Positions 43,711 through 53,699 of a DNA stretch of 64,000 nt are shown one piece after another. The notes below the pieces were generated by a model. The model made no database searches. It saw nothing but the letters and a program-made list of their open reading frames with translations, and was not told the origin of the DNA. The translations under genes and the position numbers were made by a program. Origin of the DNA: Methanomicrobiales archaeon HGW-Methanomicrobiales-3 (GTDB taxonomy: Archaea; Halobacteriota; Methanomicrobia; Methanomicrobiales; Methanospirillaceae); NCBI GenBank assembly GCA_002839605.1, contig PGYK01000007.1, positions 107,297 through 171,296 of the forward strand, in the 5' to 3' direction. Position 1 is the stretch's first letter, and the number at the start of each line of letters is the position of its first letter.

Positions 43711-44457
43711 ATGAAAGCACAGGTTAAAACACTGGATGGCGGAGTTACCAAGAGTATCGATCTTCCGGAGATCTTCTCCGAAGCGTACCGCCCTGATCTG
43801 ATCAAGAAAGCAGTCATGGCACTCCAGAGCACACGGCGTCAGCCGCACGGGACTTACCCGTTTGCGGGCATCTGCTCGTCAGCAGTTGGCTGGGGAAGCG
43901 GTCGCGGTTCATCACATGTTCCGCGTCTCAAGAACGGCTCCCGTGCCGCCAAGGTTCCGCAGGCCAAGGGTGGTCGCGAAGCACACCCGCCGAAAGTTGA
44001 GAAGGTCTTAATCAAGGAGATCAACCAGAAGGAGAAGCAGAAGGCGTTCCGCTCGGCAGTTGCCGCAAGCGTCAACGAAGAGCTCGTTAAAGGACGCGGC
44101 CACCTCTACGAGGGTGCAGTGCCGGTTGTCCTTGAAGACAAGTTCGAGACGCTCGGCCTGACAAAGGACGTCATCTCCGCGCTCACGACAGCAGGTGTCT
44201 ACAACGATATCGTGCGCTCAAAGGACAGCAAGAAAGTCCGCGCCGGCAGGGGCAAGATGCGTGGCCGCCGGTTCAAGCAGAGAAAGAGCCTTTTAATTGT
44301 CACCGCAGAGAAGCCGCTGCTCGCAGCCCGCAACCTCTCCGGTGTCGATGTGGTCACGGTTGACCAGCTGAATGTCGAACACCTCGCACCGGGTATGCTG
44401 GCAGGTCGCCTGACCGTCTGGACCGAGAGTGCACTCGTACGCCTGGAGGCAAGGTAA
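43711..44457 (+). CDS. rpl4: 50S ribosomal protein L4 (L4e)
   Basis: 248 aa. RRQPHGTYPFAGICSSAVGWGSGRGSSHVPRL and GGREAHPPKVEKV form the extended loop that lines the exit tunnel, followed by KMRGRRFKQRKSLLIV. It ends directly against the rpl23 ATG. Confidence 0.97.
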   Translation: MKAQVKTLDGGVTKSIDLPEIFSEAYRPDLIKKAVMALQSTRRQPHGTYPFAGICSSAVGWGSGRGSSHVPRLKNGSRAAKVPQAKGGREAHPPKVEKVLIKEINQKEKQKAFRSAVAASVNEELVKGRGHLYEGAVPVVLEDKFETLGLTKDVISALTTAGVYNDIVRSKDSKKVRAGRGKMRGRRFKQRKSLLIVTAEKPLLAARNLSGVDVVTVDQLNVEHLAPGMLAGRLTVWTESALVRLEAR

Positions 44458-44706
44458 ATGACTCTGAAATACCCGTTTGTCACAGAAAAGGCAATGGTCC
44501 TTTTAGAGAACCAGAGCAAGCTCCAGTTCCTCGTCACCCGCGAGGCAACCAAGGACGACGTCAAGCGCGAGATCGAGAAATCATTCGGCCAGAAGGTCAA
44601 AAGCGTCCGCACGCTCATGAACACGCACGGCCAGAAGAAGGCAATCGTGAGCTTTGAGAACGACAAAGCCGCTGAAGAGATCCTCAGCCGGCTTGGCATT
44701 ATGTAG
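44458..44706 (+). CDS. rpl23: 50S ribosomal protein L23
   Basis: 82 aa, archaeal length. It has YPFVTEKAM and the conserved VRTLMNTHGQKKAIVSF near the end. It sits at the tunnel exit and docks SRP and the Sec complex. It starts 1 nt after the rpl4 stop. Confidence 0.97.
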   Translation: MTLKYPFVTEKAMVLLENQSKLQFLVTREATKDDVKREIEKSFGQKVKSVRTLMNTHGQKKAIVSFENDKAAEEILSRLGIM

Positions 44707-44715
44707 GTGGGGAAC

Positions 44716-45432
44716 ATGGGACATCGCATAACTACACAAAGCAGAGGCAAAGGAGGCCCGACGTACCGTGCACCATCCCACCGGTACAAGGCCGAGCTGA
44801 AGCACATCGGTGACGACACGCAGAAGATCACCGGCACGGTAATCGACATTGAACACGACCCGGCACGCAACGCACCCATTGCGCTCGTGAAACTCGATGA
44901 CGGCAAAAAGGTCTACATGCTGGTCACCGAAGGGCTCGGCATCGGGGAGTCCGTGCTCTGGAGCGCGGCCGGCGAGATCAAGAACGGCAACACGCTCACG
45001 CTCGCAAACATCCCGACCGGTACTTATATCTGCAACATCGAGGCACGCCCGAACGATGGCGGCAAGTTTGTCCGCGCATCCGGTGTCCAGGCAGTTGTTG
45101 TTGACAAGATCGGCGACCGCGTTGGCATCAGGATGCCCAGTGGCAAGACCAAGTGGTTCAATGCACGCTGCCGTGCAACCATCGGCATTGTTGCCGGTGG
45201 CGGCCGCGTCGAGAAACCGTTCGTGAAAGCAGGGAACAAATACCACAAGATGCAGAACACTGCAGCCAACTGGCCGCGCGTCCGTGGTGTCGCAATGAAC
45301 GTCATCGACCACCCGTTCGGTGGCGGCGGTCACCAGCACACCGGGCGGCCAAAGACCGTTGCCCGCGGTACATCACCGGGCAGGACTGTCGGACATGTGG
45401 CTGCACGCAGGACAGGTAAGAGCAGGAAGTGA
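44716..45432 (+). CDS. rpl2: 50S ribosomal protein L2
   Basis: 238 aa from MGHRITTQSRGKGGP. A GTG nine bases earlier is in frame, but ggtgg before the ATG favours the later start. The C-terminal RGVAMNVIDHPFGGGGHQHTGRPKTV contains the His near the peptidyl transferase centre. Confidence 0.97.
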   Translation: MGHRITTQSRGKGGPTYRAPSHRYKAELKHIGDDTQKITGTVIDIEHDPARNAPIALVKLDDGKKVYMLVTEGLGIGESVLWSAAGEIKNGNTLTLANIPTGTYICNIEARPNDGGKFVRASGVQAVVVDKIGDRVGIRMPSGKTKWFNARCRATIGIVAGGGRVEKPFVKAGNKYHKMQNTAANWPRVRGVAMNVIDHPFGGGGHQHTGRPKTVARGTSPGRTVGHVAARRTGKSRK

Positions 45433-45438
45433 TGGGTA

Positions 45439-45858
45439 ATGGCAGCACCTAAAAAGACACAGAAGAGAATGCCAAGACGGCGTGAGGAGTTCACCTATCG
45501 CGGCTTCAAGATGGACGAGCTCAAAGCGATGGGGATCTCAGAACTCCTCCCCCTCATGCCCGCCCGTCCCCGCCGCAAGATCACCCGCGGGTTCTCCCGC
45601 GGTGAAGAGACGCTCCTTGCGAAGATTCGCGAGGGCGACGAGAAGATCCGGACTCACCTCCGCGAGATGATCGTCATGCCGGAAATGATCGGCAAGACCA
45701 TCGAGATCTACAACGGCAAGGAATTTGTTAAAGTAGAATTCCAGCCCGAGTCGGTCTTCCGGTACCTGGGCGAATTTGCCCTGACCAGAAAGAGGGTTTC
45801 TCACGGAAGTGCCGGTATCGGTGCAACCAGAGGCAGCAAGTACGTTCCGCTGAAGTGA
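45439..45858 (+). CDS. rps19: 30S ribosomal protein S19
   Basis: 139 aa. It carries [14 protein letters not shown], the [15 protein letters not shown] archaeal motif, and [15 protein letters not shown] and [17 protein letters not shown] at the end. Located in the head of the small subunit. Confidence 0.97.
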   Translation: MAAPKKTQKRMPRRREEFTYRGFKMDELKAMGISELLPLMPARPRRKITRGFSRGEETLLAKIREGDEKIRTHLREMIVMPEMIGKTIEIYNGKEFVKVEFQPESVFRYLGEFALTRKRVSHGSAGIGATRGSKYVPLK

Positions 45859-45863
45859 TGGAC

Positions 45864-46328
45864 ATGGCACGAGTAGAATATTCCAACAAAATCAAGGGCG
45901 AGAACATTGCAAAGGCAAAGGCCAACGAGCTGAATATGTCGCCCAAACATTCGATCGAGATTGCCACGTTCATCCGCCACCAGCGCGTGAACGATGCAAT
46001 CGCGTACCTCCACGAGGTTGTCAAGCTCAAGAAGGCAGTCCCCTTCCGCCGCTTCAACCGGAATGTTGCGCACAAGCGCGGTCTTCCCGGCAACTGGGAT
46101 GCAGGACGGTACCCCGTCAAGGCATCCAAAGAATACATCCGGCTCCTTGAATCGGTCAAGAAGAATGCCGAATACATTGGTCTCGACGCAGAAAACCTCG
46201 AGATCATCCACTCCTCGGTAAACCGCGGACGTGCCCAGAAGGCATTCTTCCCCCGTGCAATGGGAAGGGCAACCCCCAAAGTCCGCGAATCCGTGAACAT
46301 CGAGATCATCGTTCGCGAGGTGGCATAA
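45864..46328 (+). CDS. rpl22: 50S ribosomal protein L22
   Basis: 154 aa from MARVEYS. Two earlier in-frame starts (45855, 45858) exist but MARxxYS is the common archaeal beginning. [14 protein letters not shown] and the [17 protein letters not shown] tunnel-loop region are clear. Confidence 0.96.
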   Translation: MARVEYSNKIKGENIAKAKANELNMSPKHSIEIATFIRHQRVNDAIAYLHEVVKLKKAVPFRRFNRNVAHKRGLPGNWDAGRYPVKASKEYIRLLESVKKNAEYIGLDAENLEIIHSSVNRGRAQKAFFPRAMGRATPKVRESVNIEIIVREVA

Positions 46329-46329
46329 T

Positions 46330-47022
46330 ATGGCAGTCGAGAGAAAATTCATCGAAGAGGGTGCCCGCAAGGCCCGCGTCGAGAAATACCTGACCAAGGA
46401 ACTCAAGCGCGCAGGGTATGGTGGCATGGATATCGCCCGTACCCCCCTTGGGACCCAGGTCACAATCTATGCCGAGAAGCCCGGGATTGTCATCGGAAAA
46501 GGTGGCAAGCTGGTTCACCAGCTCACCCAGGACCTTGCCCAGAACTTCGGTGTCGAATCACCGCAGATCGAAGTCCAGCAGGTCAACAACCCCAGCTTTA
46601 ATGCCCAGATCATGGCAGAACGGCTTGCAAACGCTCTTGAGCGCGGCTGGTACTTCCGCAAAGCAGGATCCAGCATCATGCGCCGGGTCATGGAATCCGG
46701 TGCCCTTGGGTGCGAAGTCGTTATCGCCGGTAAATTAACCGGTGCCCGGGCAAGGACCCAGAAGTTCACGGAAGGCTACATCAAGCACTGCGGTGAACCG
46801 AGCAACACGATCGTCGAGAAAGGCTATGCTGTCGCGATCAAGAAACTCGGTGTCATCGGCGTTCAGGTCAAGCTTGTGCCCGGCGGCGCGAAACTGCCTG
46901 ACCACTTCTCCATCATCGAACAGGAAACCAAGCGCCCGTCAAAGGCCCCGGTTGCTCCCGTCAGCGACATGGACTCTGAAGAACCCGCGCTTCCCGATGA
47001 AAACTTAGGGGATGAGCAGTAA
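46330..47022 (+). CDS. rps3: 30S ribosomal protein S3
   Basis: 230 aa. It has the KH-domain core VIGKGGKLVHQLTQDL and ALGCEVVIAGKLTGARARTQKF, with an acidic archaeal C-terminus (SDMDSEEPALPDENLGDEQ). It overlaps rpl29 by 1 nt. Confidence 0.97.
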   Translation: MAVERKFIEEGARKARVEKYLTKELKRAGYGGMDIARTPLGTQVTIYAEKPGIVIGKGGKLVHQLTQDLAQNFGVESPQIEVQQVNNPSFNAQIMAERLANALERGWYFRKAGSSIMRRVMESGALGCEVVIAGKLTGARARTQKFTEGYIKHCGEPSNTIVEKGYAVAIKKLGVIGVQVKLVPGGAKLPDHFSIIEQETKRPSKAPVAPVSDMDSEEPALPDENLGDEQ

Positions 47023-47225
47023 TGGCAATATTCAGGGCCAAGGATGTCCGGCAGCTCTCCGATGTAGAACTGCAGGAAAATATGGGAAAACTCCGGATGG
47101 AGCTTGTCCAGCACTACGGCAAAGTCAGTGCAGGTGGCGCAACCGAGAACTCAGGTCACATCCGTGAACTCCGTCGCACCATTGCCCGCATGATGACCGA
47201 GCAGAACCGCAGGAGAACTGCATGA
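47022..47225 (+). CDS. rpl29: 50S ribosomal protein L29
   Basis: 67 aa, two-helix protein with RQLSDVELQENMGKLRMEL and IRELRRTIARMMTEQNR. It overlaps rnp1 by 4 nt (ATGA). Confidence 0.95.
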   Translation: MAIFRAKDVRQLSDVELQENMGKLRMELVQHYGKVSAGGATENSGHIRELRRTIARMMTEQNRRRTA

Positions 47226-47506
47226 TCTCTCCCCAGAATGTCCTGAGCCATGAACTCATCGGCCTCGACATTCTGGTATCCGGAGCTGCAAACCCGAACC
47301 ACCGGGGAATCCGTGGGCGCATCATCGATGAAACAAAGAACCTGTTCGTGATCGAGACACAGCGGGGGGTCAAGCGCATCCAGAAGATGCACAGCACCTT
47401 TCGCGTTCTCCTTCCGGGCGGCGAACTTGTTGAGATAGATGGCTCCGTTATGGTTCTGGCTCCTGAAAGAAGGATCAACCTGCATGAGAAGAAGAGGATA
47501 ACATAA
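47222..47506 (+). CDS. rnp1: ribonuclease P protein component 1 (Rpp29/Pop4)
   Basis: 94 aa. It has [31 protein letters not shown] and the Sm-like strand [17 protein letters not shown]. It binds RNase P RNA with Rpp21 in tRNA 5' processing. Its position between rpl29 and rps17 is the conserved archaeal one. Confidence 0.95.
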   Translation: MISPQNVLSHELIGLDILVSGAANPNHRGIRGRIIDETKNLFVIETQRGVKRIQKMHSTFRVLLPGGELVEIDGSVMVLAPERRINLHEKKRIT

Positions 47507-47832
47507 TGGCACAAAACATTGGATTGAACGTTCAGGCTCCAAGCGTGGAATGCAAGGACGTTAATTGTCCGTTTCACGGCACTTTACCGGTGCGCGGCCA
47601 GGTGATCACCGGTAAAGTCGTGAGCGATCGCATGATGGGAACGGTCGTAGTTGCACGGAATTACCTGCACTATGTCCGTAAATACAAGCGGTACGAAAAG
47701 CGAAGCTCGAAGATCCATGCCCACAACCCCCCCTGTATCGGGGCAAAGGTTGGCGACATGGTCCGGATAGCTGAGTGCCGGCCGCTTTCGAAGAGCACGA
47801 CTTTTGTCGTAGTGGAGGTGCAGACGCCATGA
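47506..47832 (+). CDS. rps17: 30S ribosomal protein S17
   Basis: 108 aa of the archaeal S11e/S17 type. It starts with an N-terminal extension containing [17 protein letters not shown], then [25 protein letters not shown] and [18 protein letters not shown] overlap with rpl14. Confidence 0.96.
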   Translation: MAQNIGLNVQAPSVECKDVNCPFHGTLPVRGQVITGKVVSDRMMGTVVVARNYLHYVRKYKRYEKRSSKIHAHNPPCIGAKVGDMVRIAECRPLSKSTTFVVVEVQTP

Positions 47833-48227
47833 AGGCAAAGCAGTCCAAGACGCCAAGAGGACTCGAAACCGGTACCAAACTTACCTGTGCAGACAATACC
47901 GGTGCGCGAGTAGTGCAGATCGTATCCGTTTTCGGATACCACGGTGTTCGCAGGCGTCAGCCCAAGATGGGTCTTGGCGACCTTGCAACCGTCACCGTCA
48001 AGAAAGGCACCCCGGATATGCGCCGCAAGCTCGTGCGCGCGGTCGTCATCCGGGCAAAGAAGGAGATGCGCAGGCCAAGCGGCATGCGGGTGTCCTTCGA
48101 TGACAACGCAGTTGTTGTCGTGGATGAGAAGAACGAGCCCAAAGGCACCGAGATCAAGGGACCGGTTGCGCGTGAAGTTGCAGAACGCTTCCCCAAGCTC
48201 GGGTCGATGGCAACGATCATTGTCTGA
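47829..48227 (+). CDS. rpl14: 50S ribosomal protein L14
   Basis: 132 aa. [17 protein letters not shown] and [25 protein letters not shown] are invariant parts. The ATG overlaps the rps17 stop. It contacts initiation factor 6 and GTPases at the subunit interface. Confidence 0.97.
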   Translation: MKAKQSKTPRGLETGTKLTCADNTGARVVQIVSVFGYHGVRRRQPKMGLGDLATVTVKKGTPDMRRKLVRAVVIRAKKEMRRPSGMRVSFDDNAVVVVDEKNEPKGTEIKGPVAREVAERFPKLGSMATIIV

Positions 48228-48236
48228 GGTGTGCGT

Positions 48237-48599
48237 ATGGTCAGAATTGAAAGTTCACAGCCAAGAAAACAGAGAAAGGCCCGCTATACCGCACCTTCCC
48301 ACGTCAGCACCAAGTTTCTCAACGCCCCGCTCTCTGAGGCGTTAAAAGAGCAATACAAGAAAAAGACCCTTCGCGTTGTCAAAGGGGACACTGTCAAAGT
48401 GACCCGCGGCGACTTCGCCGGAGACGAAGGCCTCGTCGATGCCGTCGACACCCGGAAATCAAAGCTTGTTGTCCACGGTGTATCAAATACCAAGGCTGAC
48501 GGGACCGAAGTACCCCGCGCCGTTGACGCGTCCAACGTGCAGATCACCAAGCTGAACCTTGCGGACAAGCGCCGCGTGGAAAAACTGGGGGAGGCGTAA
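48237..48599 (+). CDS. rpl24: 50S ribosomal protein L24
   Basis: 120 aa from MVRIESSQPRKQRK. An in-frame GTG lies two codons earlier but gaggtg before the ATG favours this start. It has the KOW motif VVKGDTVKVTRGDFAGDEGLV and VDASNVQITKLN. Confidence 0.96.
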   Translation: MVRIESSQPRKQRKARYTAPSHVSTKFLNAPLSEALKEQYKKKTLRVVKGDTVKVTRGDFAGDEGLVDAVDTRKSKLVVHGVSNTKADGTEVPRAVDASNVQITKLNLADKRRVEKLGEA

Positions 48600-48602
48600 A
48601 TA

Positions 48603-49328
48603 ATGTCAAATCACTTAAAGCGACTCAATGCCCCGGACTCGTGGCACATCTCCAAGAAGACCCGGAAATTCATCTCAAAGACGGCACCCGGCCCGCACAA
48701 TGCAAACGCGATGCCGATTGCCGTCTGGCTCCGTGACCACATGACCTTTGCACGGAACATGAAGGAGATCAAACAGATTCTCCGCCAGAAAGATGTCATT
48801 GTCAACGGCCGGCCCTGCCGGGATCCCAAGATGGGTGTCGGCATCTTCGATATCATTGCCCTGCCCAAGATTGGCAAATACTACCGGATCCTTCGCGGCA
48901 ATGACGGCCGTCATGTTTCGGTCGAGATCGATGCAGAATCTGCAAAGACCCGGTTATGCAAGATCAAGAACAAAACCACCATTACCGGTGGCAAGGTCCA
49001 GCTGAACCTGCGGTTCGGTGCCAATATCATCGCCGATAACACCTACAAGAGTGGCGACTCGATCGTTATCTCTCTTGAACCTGAAACCCGGTTCAAGATT
49101 GTTGGTCACTTCCCGTTCGCGGTAGGCAACATGGCCATGATCACCGGTGGTAAACACTCCGGTAAGGTCGCCCGCATCCTTGAGATCATCAAGGTGCCCG
49201 GCAGCGTCCCCAACAAGATCCTTCTTGAGGACGAAACCACCGGCACAAAGTTCGATACCGTATCGCCATACGTCTACATGGTCGGCACGACAACACCCGC
49301 AATCGCAAAATGGGGGCATGAAGAGTGA
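48603..49328 (+). CDS. rps4e: 30S ribosomal protein S4e
   Basis: 241 aa, found in archaea and eukaryotes only. It has an S4-like RNA-binding region ([22 protein letters not shown]), a central domain and a KOW-like segment [19 protein letters not shown]. It starts 3 nt after rpl24 and overlaps rpl5 by 4 nt if rpl5 uses its GTG. Confidence 0.97.
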   Translation: MSNHLKRLNAPDSWHISKKTRKFISKTAPGPHNANAMPIAVWLRDHMTFARNMKEIKQILRQKDVIVNGRPCRDPKMGVGIFDIIALPKIGKYYRILRGNDGRHVSVEIDAESAKTRLCKIKNKTTITGGKVQLNLRFGANIIADNTYKSGDSIVISLEPETRFKIVGHFPFAVGNMAMITGGKHSGKVARILEIIKVPGSVPNKILLEDETTGTKFDTVSPYVYMVGTTTPAIAKWGHEE

Positions 49329-49831
49329 CCTCGATGCGCGATCTCTATATCGACAAGGTTGTCGTCCACATGGGTGTTGGCGAGGCCGGCGAGAAACTCG
49401 TGAAAGCCGAGAACATCATGAAGACGATCACGAAGCAGACGCCGATCCGGAGCATTGCCAAGAAGACCCAGCCGGCATTTTCCGTCAGGAAAGGTATGCC
49501 CATCGGCTGCAAGGTCACCCTCCGTGGCAAACCCGCCCGCGATTTCATCGCAACTGCACTTACGATCGTCCAGAAGACAATCTTCGAGAGCCAGTTTGAC
49601 AAGAGCGGAAACTTCGCGTTCGGTATCGAAGAGCACACGGACTTCCCCGGAATGTCCTACGACCCGCAGATTGGTATCTACGGCATGGACGTCAACGTCG
49701 TCCTTGAGCGTAAAGGTATCCGGATCACTCGCAGGAAGATGGGACAGAAGAAGCTCCCGGCAAAACAGCGCGTGAACAAGACGGATGCAATTGCATTCCT
49801 CAAGGAGAAGTACCAGGTCGAGGTGCGCTAA
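49325..49831 (+). CDS. rpl5: 50S ribosomal protein L5
   Basis: 168 aa from GTG. An ATG three codons later (49334) is equally possible. [22 protein letters not shown] and the [16 protein letters not shown] segment are typical. It binds 5S rRNA with L18. Its TAA shares one base with the ATG of rps14. Confidence 0.96.
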   Translation: MTSMRDLYIDKVVVHMGVGEAGEKLVKAENIMKTITKQTPIRSIAKKTQPAFSVRKGMPIGCKVTLRGKPARDFIATALTIVQKTIFESQFDKSGNFAFGIEEHTDFPGMSYDPQIGIYGMDVNVVLERKGIRITRRKMGQKKLPAKQRVNKTDAIAFLKEKYQVEVR

Positions 49832-49986
49832 TGGCAGGAGAAAGGAAGAAGATCTACGGTCGCGGTGCGAACGAGTGCAAAATGTGCGGGCGCAAACAGG
49901 GGCTCGTACGCAGATACCATATCATGTTCTGCAGGCAGTGCTTCCGCGAATGGGCCCAGAGGATGGGTTTCAAGAAGATGAGCTAA
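49831..49986 (+). CDS. rps14: 30S ribosomal protein S14, zinc-binding type
   Basis: 51 aa, translated directly from the ATG at 49831 (TAATG junction with rpl5). It begins [20 protein letters not shown] and has a second knuckle CRQC, giving the CxxC...CxxC zinc site of the short S14 form. It ends FKKMS just before rps8. Confidence 0.95.
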   Translation: MAGERKKIYGRGANECKMCGRKQGLVRRYHIMFCRQCFREWAQRMGFKKMS

Positions 49987-49999
49987 GGGGAAGAGCACA

Positions 50000-50392
50000 A
50001 TGACACGACTCAATACATTAGCAGACGGGATGTGCGCCCTGAAAAATGCAGGCGACACCGGTAAGTCCGTGTGCGTCATCGAACCCGCAAGCAAACTCCT
50101 CGGCGCGATGCTTGGCATCATGCAGGAAGCCGGTTACATCGGCAGCTTCGAGTTTATCGATGACGGAAGGGGCGGCCAGCTCAAGGTCAACCTCACGGGC
50201 CGGATCAACCGCTGCGGTGCTATCACCCCGCGGTTTTCAGTACAGCTCGATGAAATGGAATACTGGGAAAAGCAGTACCTGCCCGGCAAGAACTTCGGGC
50301 TCCTGATGCTTTCGACCTCACGGGGAGTTATCTCCCACGTCAAGGCACGAGAAGAAGGCGTTGGCGGCGAACTGATCGGGTACGTTTACTAA
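50000..50392 (+). CDS. rps8: 30S ribosomal protein S8
   Basis: 130 aa. It has [20 protein letters not shown] and the C-terminal [32 protein letters not shown]. It binds the central domain of 16S rRNA and is often autoregulatory for the spc part of the cluster. Confidence 0.97.
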   Translation: MTRLNTLADGMCALKNAGDTGKSVCVIEPASKLLGAMLGIMQEAGYIGSFEFIDDGRGGQLKVNLTGRINRCGAITPRFSVQLDEMEYWEKQYLPGKNFGLLMLSTSRGVISHVKAREEGVGGELIGYVY

Positions 50393-50407
50393 AGAAGGTG
50401 CGTTTGA

Positions 50408-50932
50408 ATGTCAGCAGTGAGAAAAATCACAATTCCCGAGGGCGTTAAAGCCCAGCTCGACGGCGCGCAGCTTCGTGTGAACGGACCCAAAGGGCAGTTA
50501 TCCCGCAACGTCCGCTTCCCGCAGGTCATTGTTACCTGTGAAGGAAACGTGGTCACCATCGAAACCGAATCCAAAAGAAAGGAGATCACCGCGATGGTCG
50601 GCACGCTCGAAGCGCACACCAAGAACATGATCCGCGGTGTCACCGAAGGGTTCGAGTACCGTATGAAAGTGGTGTACAGCCACTTCCCCATCCAGCTCAA
50701 ACTCCAGGGGAACCGGCTCGAGATTGCCAACTTCCTTGGCGAGAAGAAAGCGCGGTATGCACGTATCGAAGCAGATGTCACGGCAAAGGTGGCAAATGAC
50801 GAGGTCGTGCTGACCGGTATCGACCGCGAAAAGGTCGGTACCTCGGCAGCCAACATCGAACATGCGACCCACATCCGCGACCGCGACCCGCGCGTCTTCC
50901 AGGATGGCATCTATATGGTCCAGAGGGGCTGA
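50408..50932 (+). CDS. rpl6: 50S ribosomal protein L6
   Basis: 174 aa. It has IPEGVKAQLDGAQLRVNGPKGQLSRN and IEHATHIRDRDPRVFQDGIYMVQRG at the C-terminus, near the sarcin-ricin loop. Confidence 0.97.
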   Translation: MSAVRKITIPEGVKAQLDGAQLRVNGPKGQLSRNVRFPQVIVTCEGNVVTIETESKRKEITAMVGTLEAHTKNMIRGVTEGFEYRMKVVYSHFPIQLKLQGNRLEIANFLGEKKARYARIEADVTAKVANDEVVLTGIDREKVGTSAANIEHATHIRDRDPRVFQDGIYMVQRG

Positions 50933-50937
50933 AGATA

Positions 50938-51642
50938 ATGGCAACAGAAGTCAAGCGACTGATCCGTGTGCGCACCGATAAGGGCGCAAGCTTCAAGCGC
51001 GACGGATTCGGCAAAAAACGCCAGCTCTCCGACTCGTGGAGAAAACCCCGCGGACAGCACAACAAACAGAGGGAGCACAAGAAGGCAAAGGGAGCACTTC
51101 CCCAGCCCGGTTACGGCAGCCCCGTTGCAGTACGTGGAATGCACCCGAGCGGTTTCTTCGAGGCGCTCGTCTCGACCATCAAGGAGCTCGAGGGACTGGA
51201 CCCCAAGACCCATGCAGTCAGGATCTCCGCAACCGTTGGCGACAAAAAACGTGTCGCACTCCAGGAAGCGGCTCTTGGCAAGGGTCTCAAGGTGCTCAAC
51301 GCCCGCGCCGTGAAGGCTCCGGCAAAGAAAGCCCCGGCCAAGAAGGAAGCGGCAAAGCCCGAGAGCTCGCAGAAGAATAAAACGAAGCCTGCAGCATCCC
51401 AGAAGAAGTCCGCCGCCCCTGCAAAGAAGGAAGCAGCAAAGGAAAAACCGGCTGCAAAGACTGAAGAGAAGAAGGCCCCGGCCAAGAAGGCCGCAGCAAA
51501 GCCCAAGACAGAATCTGCAGAAAAACCTGTGGAGAAGAAAGCCCCGGTCAAGAAAACTGCAGCAAAGCCCAAGGCTGAATCTGATGAGAAGAAGGCCCCG
51601 GCAAAGAAGACTACCAAATCAGGGGTGAAGAAGAATGAGTGA
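50938..51642 (+). CDS. rpl32e: 50S ribosomal protein L32e with histone-H1-like C-terminal tail
   Basis: 234 aa. Residues 1-128 are normal L32e (SWRKPRGQHNKQREHKKAKG, GYGSPVAVRGMHPSGFFE). Residues 129-234 form a low-complexity tail with repeated KAPAKK, KAAAKPK, KEAAK and KPKTESAEK blocks, very like the tail of histone H1. Most archaeal L32e proteins stop near 130-150 aa. The tail should be disordered and strongly basic, able to bind RNA. The gene overlaps rpl19e by 8 nt. Confidence 0.94.
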   Translation: MATEVKRLIRVRTDKGASFKRDGFGKKRQLSDSWRKPRGQHNKQREHKKAKGALPQPGYGSPVAVRGMHPSGFFEALVSTIKELEGLDPKTHAVRISATVGDKKRVALQEAALGKGLKVLNARAVKAPAKKAPAKKEAAKPESSQKNKTKPAASQKKSAAPAKKEAAKEKPAAKTEEKKAPAKKAAAKPKTESAEKPVEKKAPVKKTAAKPKAESDEKKAPAKKTTKSGVKKNE

Positions 51643-52087
51643 TGTCGCGAGCCAGAAACGTATCGCTGCAGCGATCCTCAAGTGCGGCGTCAACCGCGTC
51701 TGGTTTGACCCCGACCGTATTTCCGATATCGAGAACGCAATCTCGCGCGAGGATTTACGGGGACTTGTCACCGACGGTGCCATCAAGGCACGCCAGAAGA
51801 AAGGTGTCAGCCGCGGCAGGGCACGGGCACGCATTGCCCAGCGCTCGTACGGCCACCGCAAGGGTGCCGGGAAGAGGAAGGGAGCGGCAGGAGCCCGCAA
51901 CCCGAGTAAGACCGCATGGGTCCAGAAGATTCGTGCAATCAGAAAAGTGCTCGTTGAACTCCGCGATGCCGGCACCATTGACCGGCACCTGTACCGTATC
52001 GTCTACCGTAAAGCGGCTGGCGGCCAGTTCAGGAGCGTTGCTCACATGAAGGCGCAGATGGAGATCCTCCAGGGGAGGATGAAGTAA
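51635..52087 (+). CDS. rpl19e: 50S ribosomal protein L19e
   Basis: 150 aa. It has [18 protein letters not shown], the [21 protein letters not shown] basic helix and [15 protein letters not shown]. Archaeal/eukaryotic-specific. Its start lies inside the end of rpl32e. Confidence 0.96.
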   Translation: MSDVASQKRIAAAILKCGVNRVWFDPDRISDIENAISREDLRGLVTDGAIKARQKKGVSRGRARARIAQRSYGHRKGAGKRKGAAGARNPSKTAWVQKIRAIRKVLVELRDAGTIDRHLYRIVYRKAAGGQFRSVAHMKAQMEILQGRMK

Positions 52088-52088
52088 C

Positions 52089-52613
52089 ATGGCGACAGGA
52101 CCCCGGTATTTTGTCCCCTTCCGCAGGCGGAGGGAAGGCAAAACCGATTATTACCAGCGGACCCGGCTCGTAGTGGCCGAATCACCGCGGATGGTGGTCA
52201 GGAAGACCAACCGTCACATCATCATCCAGCTCGTCACCGCAGAGATGGAAGGCGACAAGACGCTCGTTGCAGCAAACTCTGCCGAGCTCGAGAAATACGG
52301 GTACAAGGGATCGACATCCAACACCCCCGCAGCATACCTCACGGGCATGCTCTTTGCCGCCAAGGCAAAGAAAGCCCGGTATGACCGCGCAATCCTGGAT
52401 ATCGGCCTGAACCGTGCAACCCCGGGAGCCCGGGTCTTTGCAGCGCTGAAAGGCGCTGTCGAAGCCGGCCTCGAGATCCCCCACGGCGAGGAGATCCTCC
52501 CCTCCGATGAGCGGGTCAGGGGCGCACACATCGCGGCCTACAACAAAGAAGCCGGCGATATCGTTGGTGTTGTCGAACAGGTGGCAGCTGCCATCAAGAA
52601 GGAGCTGGTCTAA
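52089..52613 (+). CDS. rpl18: 50S ribosomal protein L18
   Basis: 174 aa, archaeal/eukaryotic L5-like length. It has [22 protein letters not shown] and [31 protein letters not shown]. It binds 5S rRNA. Confidence 0.96.
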   Translation: MATGPRYFVPFRRRREGKTDYYQRTRLVVAESPRMVVRKTNRHIIIQLVTAEMEGDKTLVAANSAELEKYGYKGSTSNTPAAYLTGMLFAAKAKKARYDRAILDIGLNRATPGARVFAALKGAVEAGLEIPHGEEILPSDERVRGAHIAAYNKEAGDIVGVVEQVAAAIKKELV

Positions 52614-52614
52614 A

Positions 52615-53232
52615 ATGGCATACGAAAAACAGGAATGGCGCCCGGTCACCGGTCTTGGCAAACTTGTTGTCGCAGGCGAGATCAAGAGCATCGACCAGAT
52701 CCTCGAGAGCGGCAGGCCAATCAAAGAGCCTGAAATCGTCGATGCGTTCCTCCCGGAACTCGAAGATGAAGTCCTCGACATCGCCATGATGCAGAGGATG
52801 ACCGACTCAGGCCGCCGTGTCCAGTTCCGGGCCGTCGTTATTGTCGGCAACCGGAACGGGTACATCGGCTTTGGCCAGGGCAAGGATGTCCAGGTCGGCG
52901 ATGCAATCAAGAAGGCGATCGTCAAGGCAAAGATGAATCTCATCAAGGTACGGCGTGGCTGTGGCAGCTGGGAATGCGGATGCGATCTTGCGCACTCCAT
53001 CCCCATGGAAGTCACCGGCACGGCTGGCAGCGTCAAGGTCACCCTCAAGCCCGCCCCGCAGGGAACCGGGCTGGTCACTGGTGACATCAGTAAGAAAGTG
53101 CTCGAACTTGCCGGTATCAGGGACGCGTGGACATTTGCCCGCGGTCAGACCCGCACCACCATCAACTTCGCCAAAGCAACCTTCAACGCACTCCACCAGA
53201 CCAACATGATCCGGACCGGGAGGTCAGAGTAA
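52615..53232 (+). CDS. rps5: 30S ribosomal protein S5
   Basis: 205 aa from [18 protein letters not shown]. It has [26 protein letters not shown] and [18 protein letters not shown], the archaeal zinc-like Cys group, followed by [19 protein letters not shown]. Confidence 0.96.
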   Translation: MAYEKQEWRPVTGLGKLVVAGEIKSIDQILESGRPIKEPEIVDAFLPELEDEVLDIAMMQRMTDSGRRVQFRAVVIVGNRNGYIGFGQGKDVQVGDAIKKAIVKAKMNLIKVRRGCGSWECGCDLAHSIPMEVTGTAGSVKVTLKPAPQGTGLVTGDISKKVLELAGIRDAWTFARGQTRTTINFAKATFNALHQTNMIRTGRSE

Positions 53233-53694
53233 ATGTACGCAGTAGTACAGGTTCGCGGCGTTGTCAAGACCCGCCGTGACATCAAGGACACGCTCAAAAT
53301 GCTGCGCCTCCACCACATCAACCACTGCGTGCTCGTGCCTGACACCCCGGAGAACCTCGGCATGATCCGCAAGGTCAAGGACTACGTAGCCTTCGGCGAA
53401 GTGGACGCACCAACGGTCGAGACCCTCCTCCAGACCCGGGGCAGGGTCATCGGGGACGCCCCGCTGACCGATGATTACATCAAGTCCAACTCAACCTACG
53501 GCAGCATTGCAGAGTTTGCACAGGCACTTGCGAGCGGCGAGACGAAGCTGCGCGACGTACCGGGCCTCAAGCCCGTACTCCGCCTTCACCCCCCGCGCAA
53601 GGGATACAAGACCACCAAGCGGACCTTCCCCCAGGGAGGAGCGCTCGGGTATTATGGCCAGGAGATTAACACTCTCCTCTACAAGATGAGGTGA
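53233..53694 (+). CDS. rpl30: 50S ribosomal protein L30
   Basis: 153 aa, the longer archaeal/eukaryotic L7-like form. It has MYAVVQVRGVVKTRRDIKDTLKMLRLHHINHC and PVLRLHPPRKGYKTTKRTFPQGGALGY. It begins immediately after the rps5 stop. Confidence 0.96.
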   Translation: MYAVVQVRGVVKTRRDIKDTLKMLRLHHINHCVLVPDTPENLGMIRKVKDYVAFGEVDAPTVETLLQTRGRVIGDAPLTDDYIKSNSTYGSIAEFAQALASGETKLRDVPGLKPVLRLHPPRKGYKTTKRTFPQGGALGYYGQEINTLLYKMR

Positions 53695-53699
53695 AGAGG

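Noticed and set aside
51111..51617. 168-aa minus-strand open frame rich in Phe, Ala and Gly
   Set aside because: It is the complement of the L32e lysine/alanine repeats, not a gene.
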